Of a stretch of DNA of 64,000 bases, positions 39,801 to 51,504 are shown piece by piece. The notes beneath the pieces are model-generated. The model was not told where the DNA came from. It searched no databases and saw only the letters and a program-made list of their open reading frames with translations. Position 1 is the first letter of the stretch. Each line of letters begins with the position of its first letter. The DNA is from Molossus alvarezi. Lineage: Eukaryota; Chordata; Mammalia; Chiroptera; Molossidae. The DNA lies in NCBI GenBank assembly GCA_037176705.1, contig CM073895.1, positions 2,826,051 through 2,890,050 on the forward strand, given 5' to 3'. The translations under genes and the position numbers were made by a program.

Positions 39801-40720
39801 CAGTCCCCAGGGAGGGTGAGGTTTGTGGTGTGTGTAAGGAGGAGGCCACACGGGGGCCCCAGGCCTTTGCACACCTGCCTACAGCCACCAGCACCCCCTC
39901 CCCCGTTAATCCTCAGGACAGGTGGAGCCAGGGGTCAGGCATGACACGTGGGGCGGCAGTCCACTGGTGAGGGGTGTCCCTTTCAGGCAACGTGGAGGCC
40001 ACTCTCCAGAGGCCCCTGGGAAACCTGCGACTCGTGGCTGGGCCCAGGGCAGAAGCCAAGTCAAGAGCTTGAGCAGAGCTCATGGTGGGGGATGGGCTTC
40101 ACCCCGGCCTGGGGAGGAGCCAGGCTGCTGTGGGTTAGTAGCTGGCCCCTGGGGGGGGGGGGGAAGGTAGGATCTGAACCTGAACCTGAGGAGCCTTGGT
40201 TTAGAATGAGGTGTGGCCCAATTGGGAGGGTGACGTGAGATTGGCTGGAGGAGCCCGGACCAGGGTGCTCAGCTCTGTAGTCCTGGGTGGTACTTCGCAG
40301 CCTCGCTTCCAGGGCCCCGTCCCCGTGGGGTTTCCGAAGGAGTCAGGGCGTCTGTCTCCATGATTTGGGATCCAAGGCAAAGGGGCTCTGGTCCCGTTTC
40401 ACCCCACTGTCTGGGACTTCCCACCACTCCTGGTAAGCTCCATCACGCTCTGATGTCACCAGGATGCCTGTCCCCCCTACTCCTTGCCCTGTTCCCCACA
40501 ACCTCAGTCCTCCTCTGTGTCCTCTCGCCCCTCCCCCTGCTCCCCACTTCCTCTCAAACTTTGCGCGTTGGCACTTGAATTCCAGCAAACACGTCCGCTC
40601 CTCTGTCCTCGTGGGCTGAGAGCTGCCAGTGGTCGTGGTGAAGGCAGCCTCCCGAGGCCACCGGGCTGAGGAAAGGCACAAGCCGACAGGCGATGAGCAG
40701 GGTAGAACTTAGCTCCTGAG
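36845..40720. other. Intergenic sequence, no gene recognised
   Basis: Nearly 4 kb of mainly single-copy sequence. Open frames of 60-200 codons occur on both strands, but none has a recognisable domain or plausible splice pattern. Confidence 0.45.
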
Positions 40721-40726
40721 ACTCAT

Positions 40727-41558
40727 GCACCCCTCAGCTGCACCCCTTCAGCTGCACCCCTTCAGCTGTACCCCTTCAGCTGCACCCCTTCAGCTGCACC
40801 CCTTCAGCTGCACCCCTTCAGCTGTACCCCTTCAGCTGCACCCCTTCAGCTGTACCCCTTCAGCTGAACCCCTCCAGTTGCACCCCTTCAGCTGTACCCC
40901 TTCAGCTGAACCCCTCCAGTTGCACCCCTTCAGCTGTACCCCTTCAGCTGAACCCCTCCAGTTGCACCCCTTCAGCTGTACCCCTTCAGCTGAACCCCTC
41001 CAGTTGCACCCCTTCAGCTGTACCCCTTCAGCTGAACCCCTCCAGTTGCACCCCTTCAGCTGTACCCCTTCAGCTGAACCCCTCCAGTTGCACCCCTTCA
41101 GCTGTACCCCTTCAGCTGAACCCCTCCAGTTGCACCCCTTCAGCTGTACCCCTTCAGCTGAACCCCTCCAGTTGCACCCCTTCAGCTGTACCCCTTCAGC
41201 TGAACCCCTCCAGTTGCACCCCTTCAGCTGTACCCCTTCAGCTGAACCCCTCCAGTTGCACCCCTTCAGCTGTACCCCTTCAGCTGAACCCCTCCAGTTG
41301 CACCCCTTCAGCTGTACCCCTTCAGCTGAACCCCTCCAGTTGCACCCCTTCAGCTGTACCCCTTCAGCTGCACCCCTCCAGTTGCACCCCTTCAGCTGCA
41401 CCCCTTCAGCTGCACCCCTTCAGCTGCACCCCTTCAGCTGTACCCCTTCAGCTGCACCCCTTCAGCTGTACCCCTTCAGCTGCACCCCTTCAGTTGCACC
41501 CCTTCAGCTGTACCCCTTCAGCTGCACCCCTTCAGCTGCACCCCTTCAGCTGCACGTC
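40727..41558. repeat. 14-bp tandem repeat with 42-bp higher-order unit
   Basis: About 59 copies of CAGCTGCACCCCTT. In the middle (about 40849-41366) three variants alternate strictly: CAGCTGTACCCCTT, CAGCTGAACCCCTC, CAGTTGCACCCCTT. The GCTGAACC variant recurs every 42 bp from 40863 to 41325 (12 times). The ends of the array are simple 14-bp repeats. Because 42 is a multiple of 3, long open frames exist on both strands; they are not genes. Confidence 0.97.
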
Positions 41559-41559
41559 A

Positions 41560-41900
41560 TCGCACTGGGGATCTCAGCCCCAGGGGCTCCCCACTCCTGC
41601 ACGCCCGCCGGCCTCCCCGAATCTCTCACCAAAAAGGACGAACTCCCCCAGGCCATGCGGCAGAGGGGGCTGGCTCCTGACTGACTGGGACCCCCGTGAG
41701 GTCAGGGGAGGGCCACCAGGCAGAGACCATCACGTGGGCTGTGCAGCTTTGCTCCCCGGGAACTCGAGTGGGCGCTGGGAGACCGTAGTCTTCGTCCCCT
41801 GCAGCGCTAGTGGGGAAGATGCCCTCTGACCGGGTCCTTGGCAGAGCCCGGCACCCATCACTCTGGCTCCTCTTTCCGGTCCTTGTTCTTTCTCATCTTA
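41560..41900. other. Intergenic sequence, no gene recognised
   Basis: Unique GC-rich sequence following the 14-bp array. Confidence 0.4.
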
Positions 41901-41904
41901 GAAG

Positions 41905-42030
41905 AATGGCTGGAGATGTGAGCTCTGCCAATAGATGGACCTGGGTTCGAGTCCTGGCGCCGGGTTGGCAGCGGGGGGAACCCAGACAGAGACCGGAGCT
42001 GCCCGTCTGTGAAGGGAAGTGGTGGGTGAG
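41905..42030 (+). mobile_element. MIR-like SINE relic
   Basis: GGACCTGGGTTCGAGTCCTG preceded by TGTGAGCTCTGCCAATAGAT resembles the tRNA-like head region of MIR. Diverged. Confidence 0.5.
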
Positions 42031-42034
42031 CACC

Positions 42035-43255
42035 AGACGGAGGGCTGTGTTGGTCGGGGTGCTCCAAGGGCAGCCCACGGACACGGGTGCCCTCCCCGCA
42101 GACTCGGTTCCCCCTGTCATGTCAGCTCCCGGGTTTGGCGTAAGGCTGAATGGGAAGAAATGTCGGTGCAGAGAGAAGATGGGAAATCCATCTGAAGGCC
42201 AAGTCCATCTCTCCAGCAAAGATGTGATGGAGGGGAGGAGGGAGAGAGCAGGCACTGATCGGACTGAGTGTTGGCTAGAGTTTCTGGAATTTTCTGCGCA
42301 AGTGGCTGTGGAACAGGTCAGACAGTGAGAGGTCAGGGACCTAGGGACGGGGAGGAGGCGTCGAGGAGCACGGCTGGGGACTGTGCACCGGAGCCCTGGC
42401 CGTTTTCTCCCGGAGATTCACGCCAGGCTCACAGCTTCCATTGCTGCTGTTTTGTGCTTAGAAGGTAACTTCTCGTGGAGACTGGGCCTCAGCTGATATC
42501 TGGGCGACCTTTGTAAATGAGGTCGAGTCGTTTGTGGAAAAGACAGAGGCAGGATATACACAGAGAAACAATACCAACCGGAGAACCCCTGGCTTGAGAA
42601 TGCCGTGGCATGTGACCCTGTCCGCTTTTCCCTCCTTGCACAGAAGTTGGGGCGCGGTGGAGAAAGTCCACTCCGGATTCCTAGTGGGGAGTCTGCCTGG
42701 AAGAAACCGCTGTCACCTCTCAGCCGCATGGCGTGAAGTCTGATGCCTTCCCGGGCTCCGCTGGCCTCCGGAGCGGGCTGGATGCCGCACTGGGGAGCTA
42801 GTTCCGCCGCACGGTGAACATGCCCATATGTCACGTATCTTTATCATGCATTGTTGGCACCGTCCTGGGTCTGGTGGCCACGGCCGAGACGGCCGGCTAC
42901 CCACTGAAGACCTAGCGTCTCCTTCCGATCCATGAGCTGTCGCTCGGAGGTGGTTGCTCAGGCAGGACCCGTCTGTTCTTCAGCAAGAGTCAGGCTGGCC
43001 ACACTGCGGGCTGGCACCTCCCGTGGGCCCCACAGGGACAGAGGCCACTCAGATGGAAGTGGGGGGTGTTGGCTGGCACTGTGTCCCTGAACCTCCCTCA
43101 CACCCAGTTGCTGATTTTCCTAACCCAGAACATCCATGCTCGCAGCTCCCGCCAGAGTCCCAGCCGGGAGCCACGCCCGGGCAGGTGGTGTGGGGTGCCA
43201 TGGGACCTGCCCGTCTCCTCCCTGGTGTGTGACTGCCCGCCCCTCCCCACCCCCA
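42035..43255. other. Intergenic sequence, no gene recognised
   Basis: Single-copy sequence, no recognised coding or repeat content. Confidence 0.4.
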
Positions 43256-43259
43256 GCCA

Positions 43260-43500
43260 AACATTTAAAAGTCTCCTCATTTAATTGGGTTCACTTAGGA
43301 GGAAGGGCTGCAGTAATTCCCCCATGTTGCTGAGTCTCTCTAAGAGACAAAGTATCATTCTAGTTCCCAGAGGGATCCGTGCCAATTCCTCAGTTACAGT
43401 TATATTCCTAAATTCTTCCCCTAAACGAATGCAGATGGTTAAGAATACCCTCACCTTCCAATTAATCTTCTGAGCAATAGTCTGACGGATACAATGTATC
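43260..43500. promoter_or_regulatory. Candidate conserved noncoding element
   Basis: Balanced-to-AT-rich, non-repetitive stretch with CTCATTTAATTGGGTTCACT and CCAATTAATCTTCTGAGCAA. Homeodomain-type TTAATT cores recur. Its character contrasts with the GC-rich flanks. Confidence 0.25.
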
Positions 43501-44224
43501 ATCCTCCCCTTGCACAGATGGGGCTGGGCAGTGAGGGGGAATCCGCTGTGGTCGCATCTGCGGCAGGTTGGGGGGCTGTGCGGGGGTGGCAGGAGTGGGC
43601 CTTGATTCTGGGGTTTCATCCCTGGGAATAGAAACAGGGCCCCCAGCCCATGCCTCTTACTTCCTGCCCCCTTTTTTCTGTGAATGCAGCCCCCCACCAG
43701 AGGGAACTGTGCAGTCAATGTTCCTGCGTGTGGGAGAAGCACAGGGGTCAGCAGGCCCGAGAGCCCTGGACGAGCCTCGTCCTTCATGCTGACGGCGTCT
43801 CCCGGGCCAGGTAAGCATAACTTCCTGCCTCTTATGGCTGCTGGGCCCTCGATTGTGACTTTCATCTTTTGGGGGGCTGAGAGGGCCACCCTATGCCCAG
43901 GACGGGCTGTCTTAGGATCCCTTTGGGTTGTGCAGAGGATTTTTGAAAGGGTCAAGGGTCCCTGTGCTGTGAGACCGCCCTGACCTCCCTGGCAATGCTC
44001 ATCACGGCCTCCTCTGCTTATATGCACGTGTGTGCGTGTATGTGTGTGTTCACGTGTGTGTATGTCTTCCAGAGAGTCTGTGTGAGGTGCCATTGTTGAG
44101 ATGTGACAGTTTATTAGTGTCTGTCTGTCAGTCTGTCCACCACAGACTGCAGGCAGCTCTGAGTCTTCCTTTGGGTCCCCAGGATCCAAGTGCCTGTTGA
44201 AACAACTGTGCTTCAAAATTCAGA

Positions 44225-44575
44225 GCCAAATTCCCTGGACTTCATCCAAATAAGAATATTTGCACATTAAAAGGCACTATCAAGAGAGGAAAAAGGCAAT
44301 CCCCAGAACAGGAGAAAATGTTTTCAAGTCTCTTATCTGGTAAGGTGTTAATGTCCAAAATATAAAGAGAACCCCTAACTCAGCAGCAACAAACCAAACA
44401 CCCCCATTCCGAAAACGGACACAGAGCTTGAGTAACATTTCTCCAGGGAAGATATAGGAGTGGCCCAGAACCTGGACAAGATGCACAACACCACTGATCA
44501 TCAAGGAGACGAAATCAAAACCCCATGAGATGCCACCTCATGCCCACCAGCATGGCTACCATCAAAGTAACAGGT
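44225..44575 (+). mobile_element. L1 ORF2 3' region relic
   Basis: Contains AAAAGGCACTATCAAGAGAG, CAGGAGAAAATGTTTTCAAG, AAAATATAAAGAGAACCCCT, ACATTTCTCCAGGGAAGATA and GATGCCACCTCATGCCCACC in the order of the end of L1 ORF2. Frameshifted and non-functional. Confidence 0.85.
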
Positions 44576-44579
44576 CAGT

Positions 44580-45835
44580 GGGTGCTGGTGAGGATGGGGG
44601 AACACCGGAGCCCTCTCCCATCGTTGGGGTGTGAGTCCCTGCCTCCAGGGGAGATGTGAAGACCTAAGGAACGATGAGCCATGGCCATAGCTTCCAGCTG
44701 CGGGTCTCATCTCTGGCTTGAGGGACCAGCACAGAAACATTAGGGAGCTCAGGCCTGGTGTGGCCTCCAGGGCAGCCCCTGGGTCTGGGTCCTGGGACTG
44801 TGGGTGGCTTGGAGCTGGTGCAAAGCTCCCCTCCCCACCACGAGGGCACACGTGATGCCTTCTCACCCTGTGGACTGGAGCTGTGTGCAGTCCTTGTGTC
44901 TGATGATGTATCAGTGAGGTGAGAAGCTGTCCACTGTCACAAATACATCCTGACATCACCTGGGACCTCACACAACACAGGTTTGCTTTGATCTTCTCTC
45001 ACTCAAGCATCCAGTATGGGTGGTGTTGAGTGGTGGCAGGTTCAGGGCCCGCTCCTTCCACCTTCTGGCTTCCTGCTCCCCAGGGGAGGGGTTCTTCACC
45101 CTTTTCTTGTGCCATGGACACACTAGGAAGGAAGCCTGGCGAAGTCGGCGGACCCTTTGTCAAGATATGTCTTTAAAATAAATAAAGTAAAATACGTAAT
45201 ATGACGGAGGAAATCCATTACGCGGACATGTAGTTAATATGCAGTGTGGTGATGTCTGCACAACTTTGAGGAGTGAGGAGAGACACTAACCTGTAGTTGC
45301 TCAGTTGTGACATGGAGGTACCCGGGATCTCAGTTTGTGATGGAGCTGCAGGTAGTGCCTGTCGCCTGTGTTTGTAATCGAGGGAGGTGCTGTGTGTCAG
45401 CGAGAGGCTAGTGCACATGAGCGTGGAATTTATCTCCCACCCAAAGCCTGGTGTCGAGGTCAAGCATCCTGCCTGGGCTTCTCTGTCATCTGCAGAAGGG
45501 GGAAGAGTGTAGAAAACTAAGCCTGCTCTTAACAGTGCTCTCCTGCAAGAGACACACGTCACCCCCACACATGTTCTATTGGCAAGACATGATGTCGTGG
45601 CCACGCCAATGTGAGTACCAGTTGCTGTGGGTGATACTCTGAGGCTGGAGCAGAAGACACGCAGCCCCTGATCTGGGCCTTCCCCTCCCGCCTGGGCAGA
45701 GAGTCCACAGTGAGTCCTGGACGCTTGATAACAGGCCAGGACTCTTATCTCCCTTCTGGCCACAGTGGCAGCGAGGACAGCATTAGTGCCCCAGTCCACT
45801 TGCACATCTTTCTTTTCGTGTCCTTCAAAATAATA
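44580..45835. other. Intergenic sequence, possible diverged repeats
   Basis: Part may continue the L1 to about 44700. Near 45095-45240 an AT-rich segment with TGCCATGGACACAC and AAATAAATAAAGTAAAATAC looks repeat-derived, but the family was not identified. Confidence 0.35.
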
Positions 45836-45837
45836 CA

Positions 45838-46200
45838 TTCAAGACCTATCTCCAAGTACCTGTGACTATGACCTTATTTGGAAATAAGATCTTTGCAGGT
45901 GTAAATGAACTTAAGATGGGATCATTAGGGTGGGCCCTAACCCAATAGGACTGGTGATGCCCAGCACATCCAGGCATAGGGAATATTGGGCCACCTGAAG
46001 GACGAGTAGGTGACAATAGACTCAGGTGGGGAGAAGAAAAGCTCTTTCAGGTAGCTAAGACCTGGAGCTTAGGCCAGAAAGTGAGAGAAAGTGTGAGGTA
46101 TGACAGAACTGAGTCACCCTACAGGGCTGGACATGGAGTGCCAGGTGTCAGGACGGGTCTGGGAGGAAGACACAAGGCCAGAGAGGTCAAGAGGAGCCTC
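45838..46200 (+). mobile_element. MaLR-like LTR relic
   Basis: AAGTACCTGTGACTATGACC, TTATTTGGAAATAAGATCTT, TGCAGGTGTAAATGAACTTA and AGGGTGGGCCCTAACCCAAT give the typical MLT1-type order. Relatively well preserved. Confidence 0.75.
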
Positions 46201-46318
46201 TTCATGGGGTAAGCTGAGGTAAGCCAAAGTAAGCCAAAAACTTTACCCCCCCCCAATGAGGGGAATCCATAATGATCACGATTGTACTTCTTCCCACGTT
46301 TTAAATCACTGACAATTA

Positions 46319-46514
46319 GCCTGGCTGGTGCGGCTCAGTTGGTTGAGCATCGTTCCATGCACCAAGAGGTTGCCAATTAAATTCCTGGTCAGGGCACATG
46401 GGTTATGGCTCAATCTCCAGTAGGGGGTGTGCAGGAAGTGGCCAATAGATGTTTCCATCTATCTCTCCCTCTCCCTTCCTCTCTCTCTAGAAAGAAATTA
46501 AAATATTAAAAAAT
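46319..46514 (+). mobile_element. Ves-type SINE
   Basis: Plus-strand SINE with head CCTGGCTGGTGCGGCTCAG and an AT-rich tail. Flanks AATCACTGACAATTA (46304-46318) and AATCACAGATAATTA (46515-46529) form a 15-bp target-site duplication with two differences. Confidence 0.92.
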
Positions 46515-46784
46515 AATCACAGATAATTAAAGCCAATAATAAAACCTGGTTGTCTCCTGAACCACTCACTTATCCATGTCCAGCCTAACCAAGGAGAGTG
46601 TAGCTGCTCTCCTCTATGCTGGACAGAACCTGGCCATGGCCAATGGACAAGAAAGAAATGTCACCTGATGCCTGTGTTTGGGCTCCTCACTCACAGAGCC
46701 CCAGGCAAGATTCTTGGGAATCAGGAAATTGGATTAATGGGAGTGGAATGAGAAAGGAAGGAAAAAATCAATAAAGAACTCATT

Positions 46785-46855
46785 TTTAAAATTTTCTTTT
46801 TTCTTTTTTATTGAATTCATTGGAGTAATATTGGTTTAATAAAATTACATAGTGT
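46785..46855 (-). mobile_element. L1 3' end fragment
   Basis: TTTTTTATTGAATTCATTGG followed by GTTTAATAAAATTACATAG resembles antisense bat/carnivore L1 3' ends. Short. Confidence 0.5.
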
Positions 46856-47047
46856 TTGAAAGACTCCTTGTTGAGCTAGTTAACCCTGTGGGCAACTAAG
46901 ATCCTGGACACTGAGGATTTTTTAAAGAATGTACTTTAGAATGGCTCTCTATGGAAGACAAGGTAAGTATATTTATCCACCAGCTCCTAATCTCCATCAT
47001 CTGAGGGTTGTCTCTGTGTGTGGGACATTCCTAGGGAAGTCAGGGGG

Positions 47048-47395
47048 CATAGGCCTGAGATGAGAGCCCATCCGTGCTCATGGGACTGTCCGCGAGAGCA
47101 GTGCTGAAACCAGGGGCATAGGCTTGAGATGAGAGCCCATCCGTGCTCGTGGAACTGTCCGCGAGAGCAGTGCTGAAACCAGGGGCATAGGCTTGAGATG
47201 AGAGCCCATACATGCTCGTGGAACTGTCCGCGAGAGCAGTGCTGAAACCAGGGGCATAGGCTTGAGATGAGAGCCCATACGTGCTCGTGGAACTGTCCGC
47301 GAGAGCAGTGCTGAAACCAGGGGGCATAGGCCTGAGATGAGAGCCCATCCGTGCTCGTGGAACTGTCCGCGAGAGCAGTGCTGAAACCAAGCTGG
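47048..47395. repeat. 69-bp tandem repeat, five copies
   Basis: GTGCTGAAACCA recurs at about 47101, 47170, 47239 and on, at exact 69-bp spacing, with single G insertions next to GGGGCATAGG in the outer copies. Units are over 90% alike. 69 is a multiple of three, so the minus strand keeps 23-codon repeating open frames; these have no other support as genes. Confidence 0.95.
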
Positions 47396-47454
47396 GAGGG
47401 GGATGTTGGCCGCAACCCGCCACTCAACTCCAGATCTGCACGTGCCTCCCATTA

Positions 47455-47775
47455 TGTCCACTCGATCACTGAATGTTCACGATGGAGGCTGCGTGGATTC
47501 TCTAATAGAGGGCTCCAGCTTGAGGAATTTTTGAAACGCAGCTGGCTCAGTGTTGTGTTTTGTCCTAAAAATCCATCATCTCTTTGTCTATCAGTCATTC
47601 CGGGAACCTCACAGCCTGCGCGGGCTATGATGATAACTGACAGTTATTGGTTGGAAGGTAAAGAGGAGAGATGTGGCTCCCGAGGAGAAAAACATCATCT
47701 TATGGGGCATCATTACATGAGGACTTGTCTTTTTATAGTCACCAATTTAGAGGAGGTTTACTCTAGAAAAGGGGA
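47455..47775. promoter_or_regulatory. Candidate conserved noncoding element
   Basis: Non-repetitive sequence with ATGATGATAACTGACAGTTA, AAAACATCATCTTATGGGGC and CATTACATGAGGACTTGTC. GATAA, TGACAG (TALE-type) and TAAT-like motifs are close together. Conservation untested. Confidence 0.3.
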
Positions 47776-47934
47776 AGACGATTCTTTTCCCAGCCCAAAG
47801 GCTTCAGAGGATAAGGTTCAAGATTCTTAGGTGCATTCACCCAAGTGTCTCCACCCTTTGATCAGGGCCCCACTTTTTCTCTATCGGTCCTTGACATTAG
47901 CCTTGGAGACATGTCAAGGCAATTGCGCTCAGTC

Positions 47935-48130
47935 TCTTTTATAGCTTTTCCACCCTTAAATTTAATGACAGTCCTGATTTTTCAGCACCATCTTCCCTCT
48001 GGCTGCAGGAGATGAGGGCCGCTTTAAATGCCACCATGGAAACATTCTGGCTTTGGCAGCATATCCTAAGCCGGTAATTGGCTGACCCGAACTTATCATT
48101 CTCTTTCATCAAGTCGAAGACAGTTAACAA
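47935..48130. promoter_or_regulatory. Candidate conserved noncoding element
   Basis: Unique sequence including GGGCCGCTTTAAATGCCACC, TATCCTAAGCCGGTAATTGG and TTTCATCAAGTCGAAGACAG. No repeat resemblance; AT/GC-balanced with homeodomain-like cores. Confidence 0.28.
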
Positions 48131-48134
48131 AGCC

Positions 48135-49805
48135 AGCAAACCCTCCCATCCTTATAGGCACCATTGGTATCGTACATTTCAAGGGCTAGTTACCACATAA
48201 GCCAATGCTGTCCTTCCACCTGCACCTCACCTAACACGCTGCCGGTGAGAGTTTTGATAGTTGTGATGCTGCTGTCCACCAGGGATCACCATCGCTCTAT
48301 TTATCACCCAGTAATGGGGTCTTTGTTACTGTCTCGCAAGGGAGCAATACTGTTTCAGGGTTTCACACCGAGAGTCAGCTTTTTAAGTTTGGTCTGAATT
48401 CCCTGGAAGCAGAGCCCGAGACAAGGACTTGCATGCAGATACTTTCATGGGGATGAGATCCCAGGGAGTAGGAGCAGGGATAGTGGGAGTGGACCAGGGC
48501 AGGAGGAAAATGAAATGACAGAACTTGCTACCGAGATGATTACCGGGGACCCTGTGAGAAGGTGTACAATGTCATTGTTATACCTCTGAAGGAAGTGAGG
48601 CTGAGCCATTTACCCACCAACTCCCATCCCCTGTTTTTTCAGGGTTGCCTCTGGGCGTATTACGATCCCTACGCCTCTGGACTGTGTGTTTGCAAGGGCT
48701 GGTCTCCATCATTTCTCGGATGCAAAAAAAGCAGAGGGATGCCCATTAACGGGGGAACTGTCCGCCTCGTTAGTGCTGAATTCAGGTGGGCTGAGGAGCT
48801 AAGGTGCGGCATCCCCACCAGCACCTGCTATATCCAACAGGTGGATTTGGACCCAGAATGCTTCCACAATGCTCGAACACCTCATCAGCTTGAAACCCTG
48901 CCTGCTCTACACCATGGATTTGCTTCGGAAATCTAATTTCCTTAACCGATGGTCCTGGCACTTCAGCCCGACCTCTTAAATCCCCATGGATTTGCACCAA
49001 TGTGGGCACACAGCACCCGGATAAGGAGAACAGAAGGCAGTGCACCAGCTGGGGACCCCTTTGTAACCTGTTTGTGCAGGAAAAAGCCAGACAATGTGCA
49101 CGGAGGAAACATCACGTTGATTCCTGTTTCTGTATTTCGGTCGAGCAGTCTGCCAGAACCTGGGGGGGCGGGGGGTGTCAGGTCAGGACACTGTAATCTC
49201 CGGCTGCGATAAATAGTGCCTGCCCCATTTTTCTCGGTTCGGGCTCCTGGAGACAAATGTCAGCTGTTTCATCAAAAACAAAGAGCTGCCCTGTGGGACA
49301 GCTCAAACAGCTCAGCTATAAAGGACATTACTTTTCCCTCCACTTCGGAAGTCTGCCCTAGCTTTCTCTTCTGCCAGCACCACCCTTGAGTTATGGGTCC
49401 CCCCAGCCATAAAAGAGACGCAATGCTCACCTCTCCTGAATGAGGGGCCCGGCAGCAGTTGCTGAGGGCTGCACATGGCTCTGTGAAAAATGTGTCGTGG
49501 CTTTGACCTTGCTGGTTGCAGAAGCCCCGTCACAGAGGGGACTGAGCATCTTGGATGTGGTGAAGACCACACAGGTAGGGGGAAAGCTAGTGCGCAGGTG
49601 GCCCCGGGGAGGGACCTCTGGAGCACCTCACCACATGCAGGGCGGTAGGTCGAGGCTTCTCTGTTCCAGAGTCCCCAGGGCACCAGTGAAGAAAAGTGAG
49701 GGGACACAGGGTTTGAGGATGTACACAATCCCCAAATTGTCTTTGACTTTGTTGGGGGCTCCGGACCCAAGACTGTGTCTCCAGTGGGCACTGGAAAGAG
49801 AGTGT
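48135..49805. other. Intergenic sequence, no gene recognised
   Basis: Mostly single-copy. A stretch at 49085-49330 with GCTGCGATAAATAGTGCC and CAGCTCAGCTATAAAGGAC could be regulatory, but no element can be defined. Confidence 0.35.
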
Positions 49806-49814
49806 GTGATCTTG

Positions 49815-49955
49815 AATCCTGGCGGCCCATCAGTCAAGTGGTGTGAACTTGAGCACATTATTAAGTTTCTCTGAGCACCCGCTTCATCATCCGAAGCAAG
49901 GGCATAATACTCGTCACCTCCAAGGGTTGTCACCGGGATTAATGAGGTGAACAGG
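49815..49955 (+). mobile_element. MIR SINE relic
   Basis: GTGTGAACTTGAGCACATTA, AGTTTCTCTGAGCACCCGCT, TCATCATCCGAAGC, AGGGTTGTCACCGGGATTAA and TGAGGTGAAC follow the core and 3' part of MIR. Confidence 0.85.
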
Positions 49956-49959
49956 CGAT

Positions 49960-51500
49960 GTGCTGGCCCCGCGTGGGGCGCACAGCCGAGGGCTCCTCTT
50001 CCTTGCCCTGGGTGCGGGCAGGAAGTCAAGCCCTGTAGTTCTGCTCCGTGGGAAGCACCAGCTTTGGGAGGACGAACCAAATGTTGTTGATGACTTCGGG
50101 CTTTCTGAGGAGGGATGGAAAGGAAGGCTTCAGATGTGGGAGCCAACACGAGCACAAAGCATGCGACTCGCCAATGTGCTGTGTGAGGTCGTTACAGGCT
50201 GATGCTGGACTCGAAGTCTACCTGAGCCTCACAGCGTCGGAGCCGAGTGAGGCCCAGCGCCCCGCAGCCCCAGTGGTCTGCTCCAGGTTATTCAAACGAG
50301 GTCCTACCTGGCCCTGCACCTCCGCTTGCCTTCCCAGGAACCGTAATAACCGATTCCCACCCGACGATGAAGCGAGGCAGAGGCAGATTCTCACGGTCTC
50401 CCCAGGCCTCAGACGCTGTCCTGAAGAAAGTGTAGATGGCATTTCGGCTAGAAGGCAGCCAGCGTTGGCACACCCAACTCAGATCTCTGCGTCCAGAGCC
50501 CAGCGCAGAGTCCGCAGTATGCAGTGAGTGGTGGTGGGGGGTCTTTTTCTGCGGGAGTTTCCGGGGGATCTCGGAGGGATGATGCTGTGGAATTCCCAGC
50601 CTTTGAAAATACCATGTGACTACACAGAACCCTGGGCATATAGATGGCGCCTCCCAGGGGAAATGCGACAGCCGTGCCTGGACAGCGACGGCCTCCTGGC
50701 TGTGGGACTCTGAGCCCTGGTAGGAGACTCCAGGAGGGGAAGATCTCCTGGCCCAGGACTTGAAGGGGACGCAGGGCTGGGCTGCGTACTGGCTTGGTTC
50801 TCCCGGGCCGTTGGACGAGGGGTTTCTTGGCCAGCCCTGTAGTAGGCCGTTTCTGTGGGTGGCCGCCCCAGGTCCAGGCCCTTTAGCAGAGAGATTGAGA
50901 GCTTGTAAGTTTCAGCTTCCAGACTTGGACCCAGGACCCTCTGTCCTTCCAGCTCGTCAGCTTGGGGACAAAGGTGAGGGCGGGTGTGTTTGGGCTGCAG
51001 GGGACAGACCGCCCGGCTGACACCTGGCAGGTGTGCGCCAGCCGGGCTCGAGATGAGTCAGGCCCCGCGATGGGACAGGATCTGCAGTGACCTTGAGTGC
51101 CGGACCAAGGGGTTTCCAGGCCAGGATCTGCCTCTGGGTTTTATCACAAAGGAAACTCTGCCCATCAAAGCAGAGTGCTGTCCCCTCTGGGCTGGGGCGT
51201 GATCAAATGGGTCGGCACCAACTGAGTCAAGTTCGTGACTCCCGCTGCTGTGGTCCAGCAGGGTGGACGGTACAGCCGGGTCGACTTTCCAGAAACGTCA
51301 GCCCGGCCTCGCTCAGTCCCTGCCTACCCCTTTCTCCTTGTTTCTTCCAGCTCGGACAGTGGCCCTTGGAAGAAGGCCGTTCTGTTTCCCGTCATGTCAG
51401 GGGGGACCCAGGCTGAGAGGCTCAGGAGAGGGCCCGGGGCAGCCGGCAGACTGGGGCCGACGAGCGGTCCTGTCCCCGTCGCTGCCCATGGATAACAGCC
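49960..51500. other. Intergenic sequence, no gene recognised
   Basis: Single-copy GC-rich sequence without recognised features. Confidence 0.45.
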
Positions 51501-51504
51501 AGAT

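Noticed and set aside
40725..41684. Open frame of about 319 codons and its minus-strand partner of about 189
   Set aside because: Produced by the 14/42-bp tandem repeat, whose unit has no stop on either strand.
43690..43815. Exon-like block ending in GTAAGC
   Set aside because: A possible donor and an upstream CAG exist, but no recognisable protein sequence or partner exon was found.
48560..48940. Open frame of 124 codons with several Cys and Tyr
   Set aside because: No start context, domain or splice partner recognised; compatible with chance in unique DNA.
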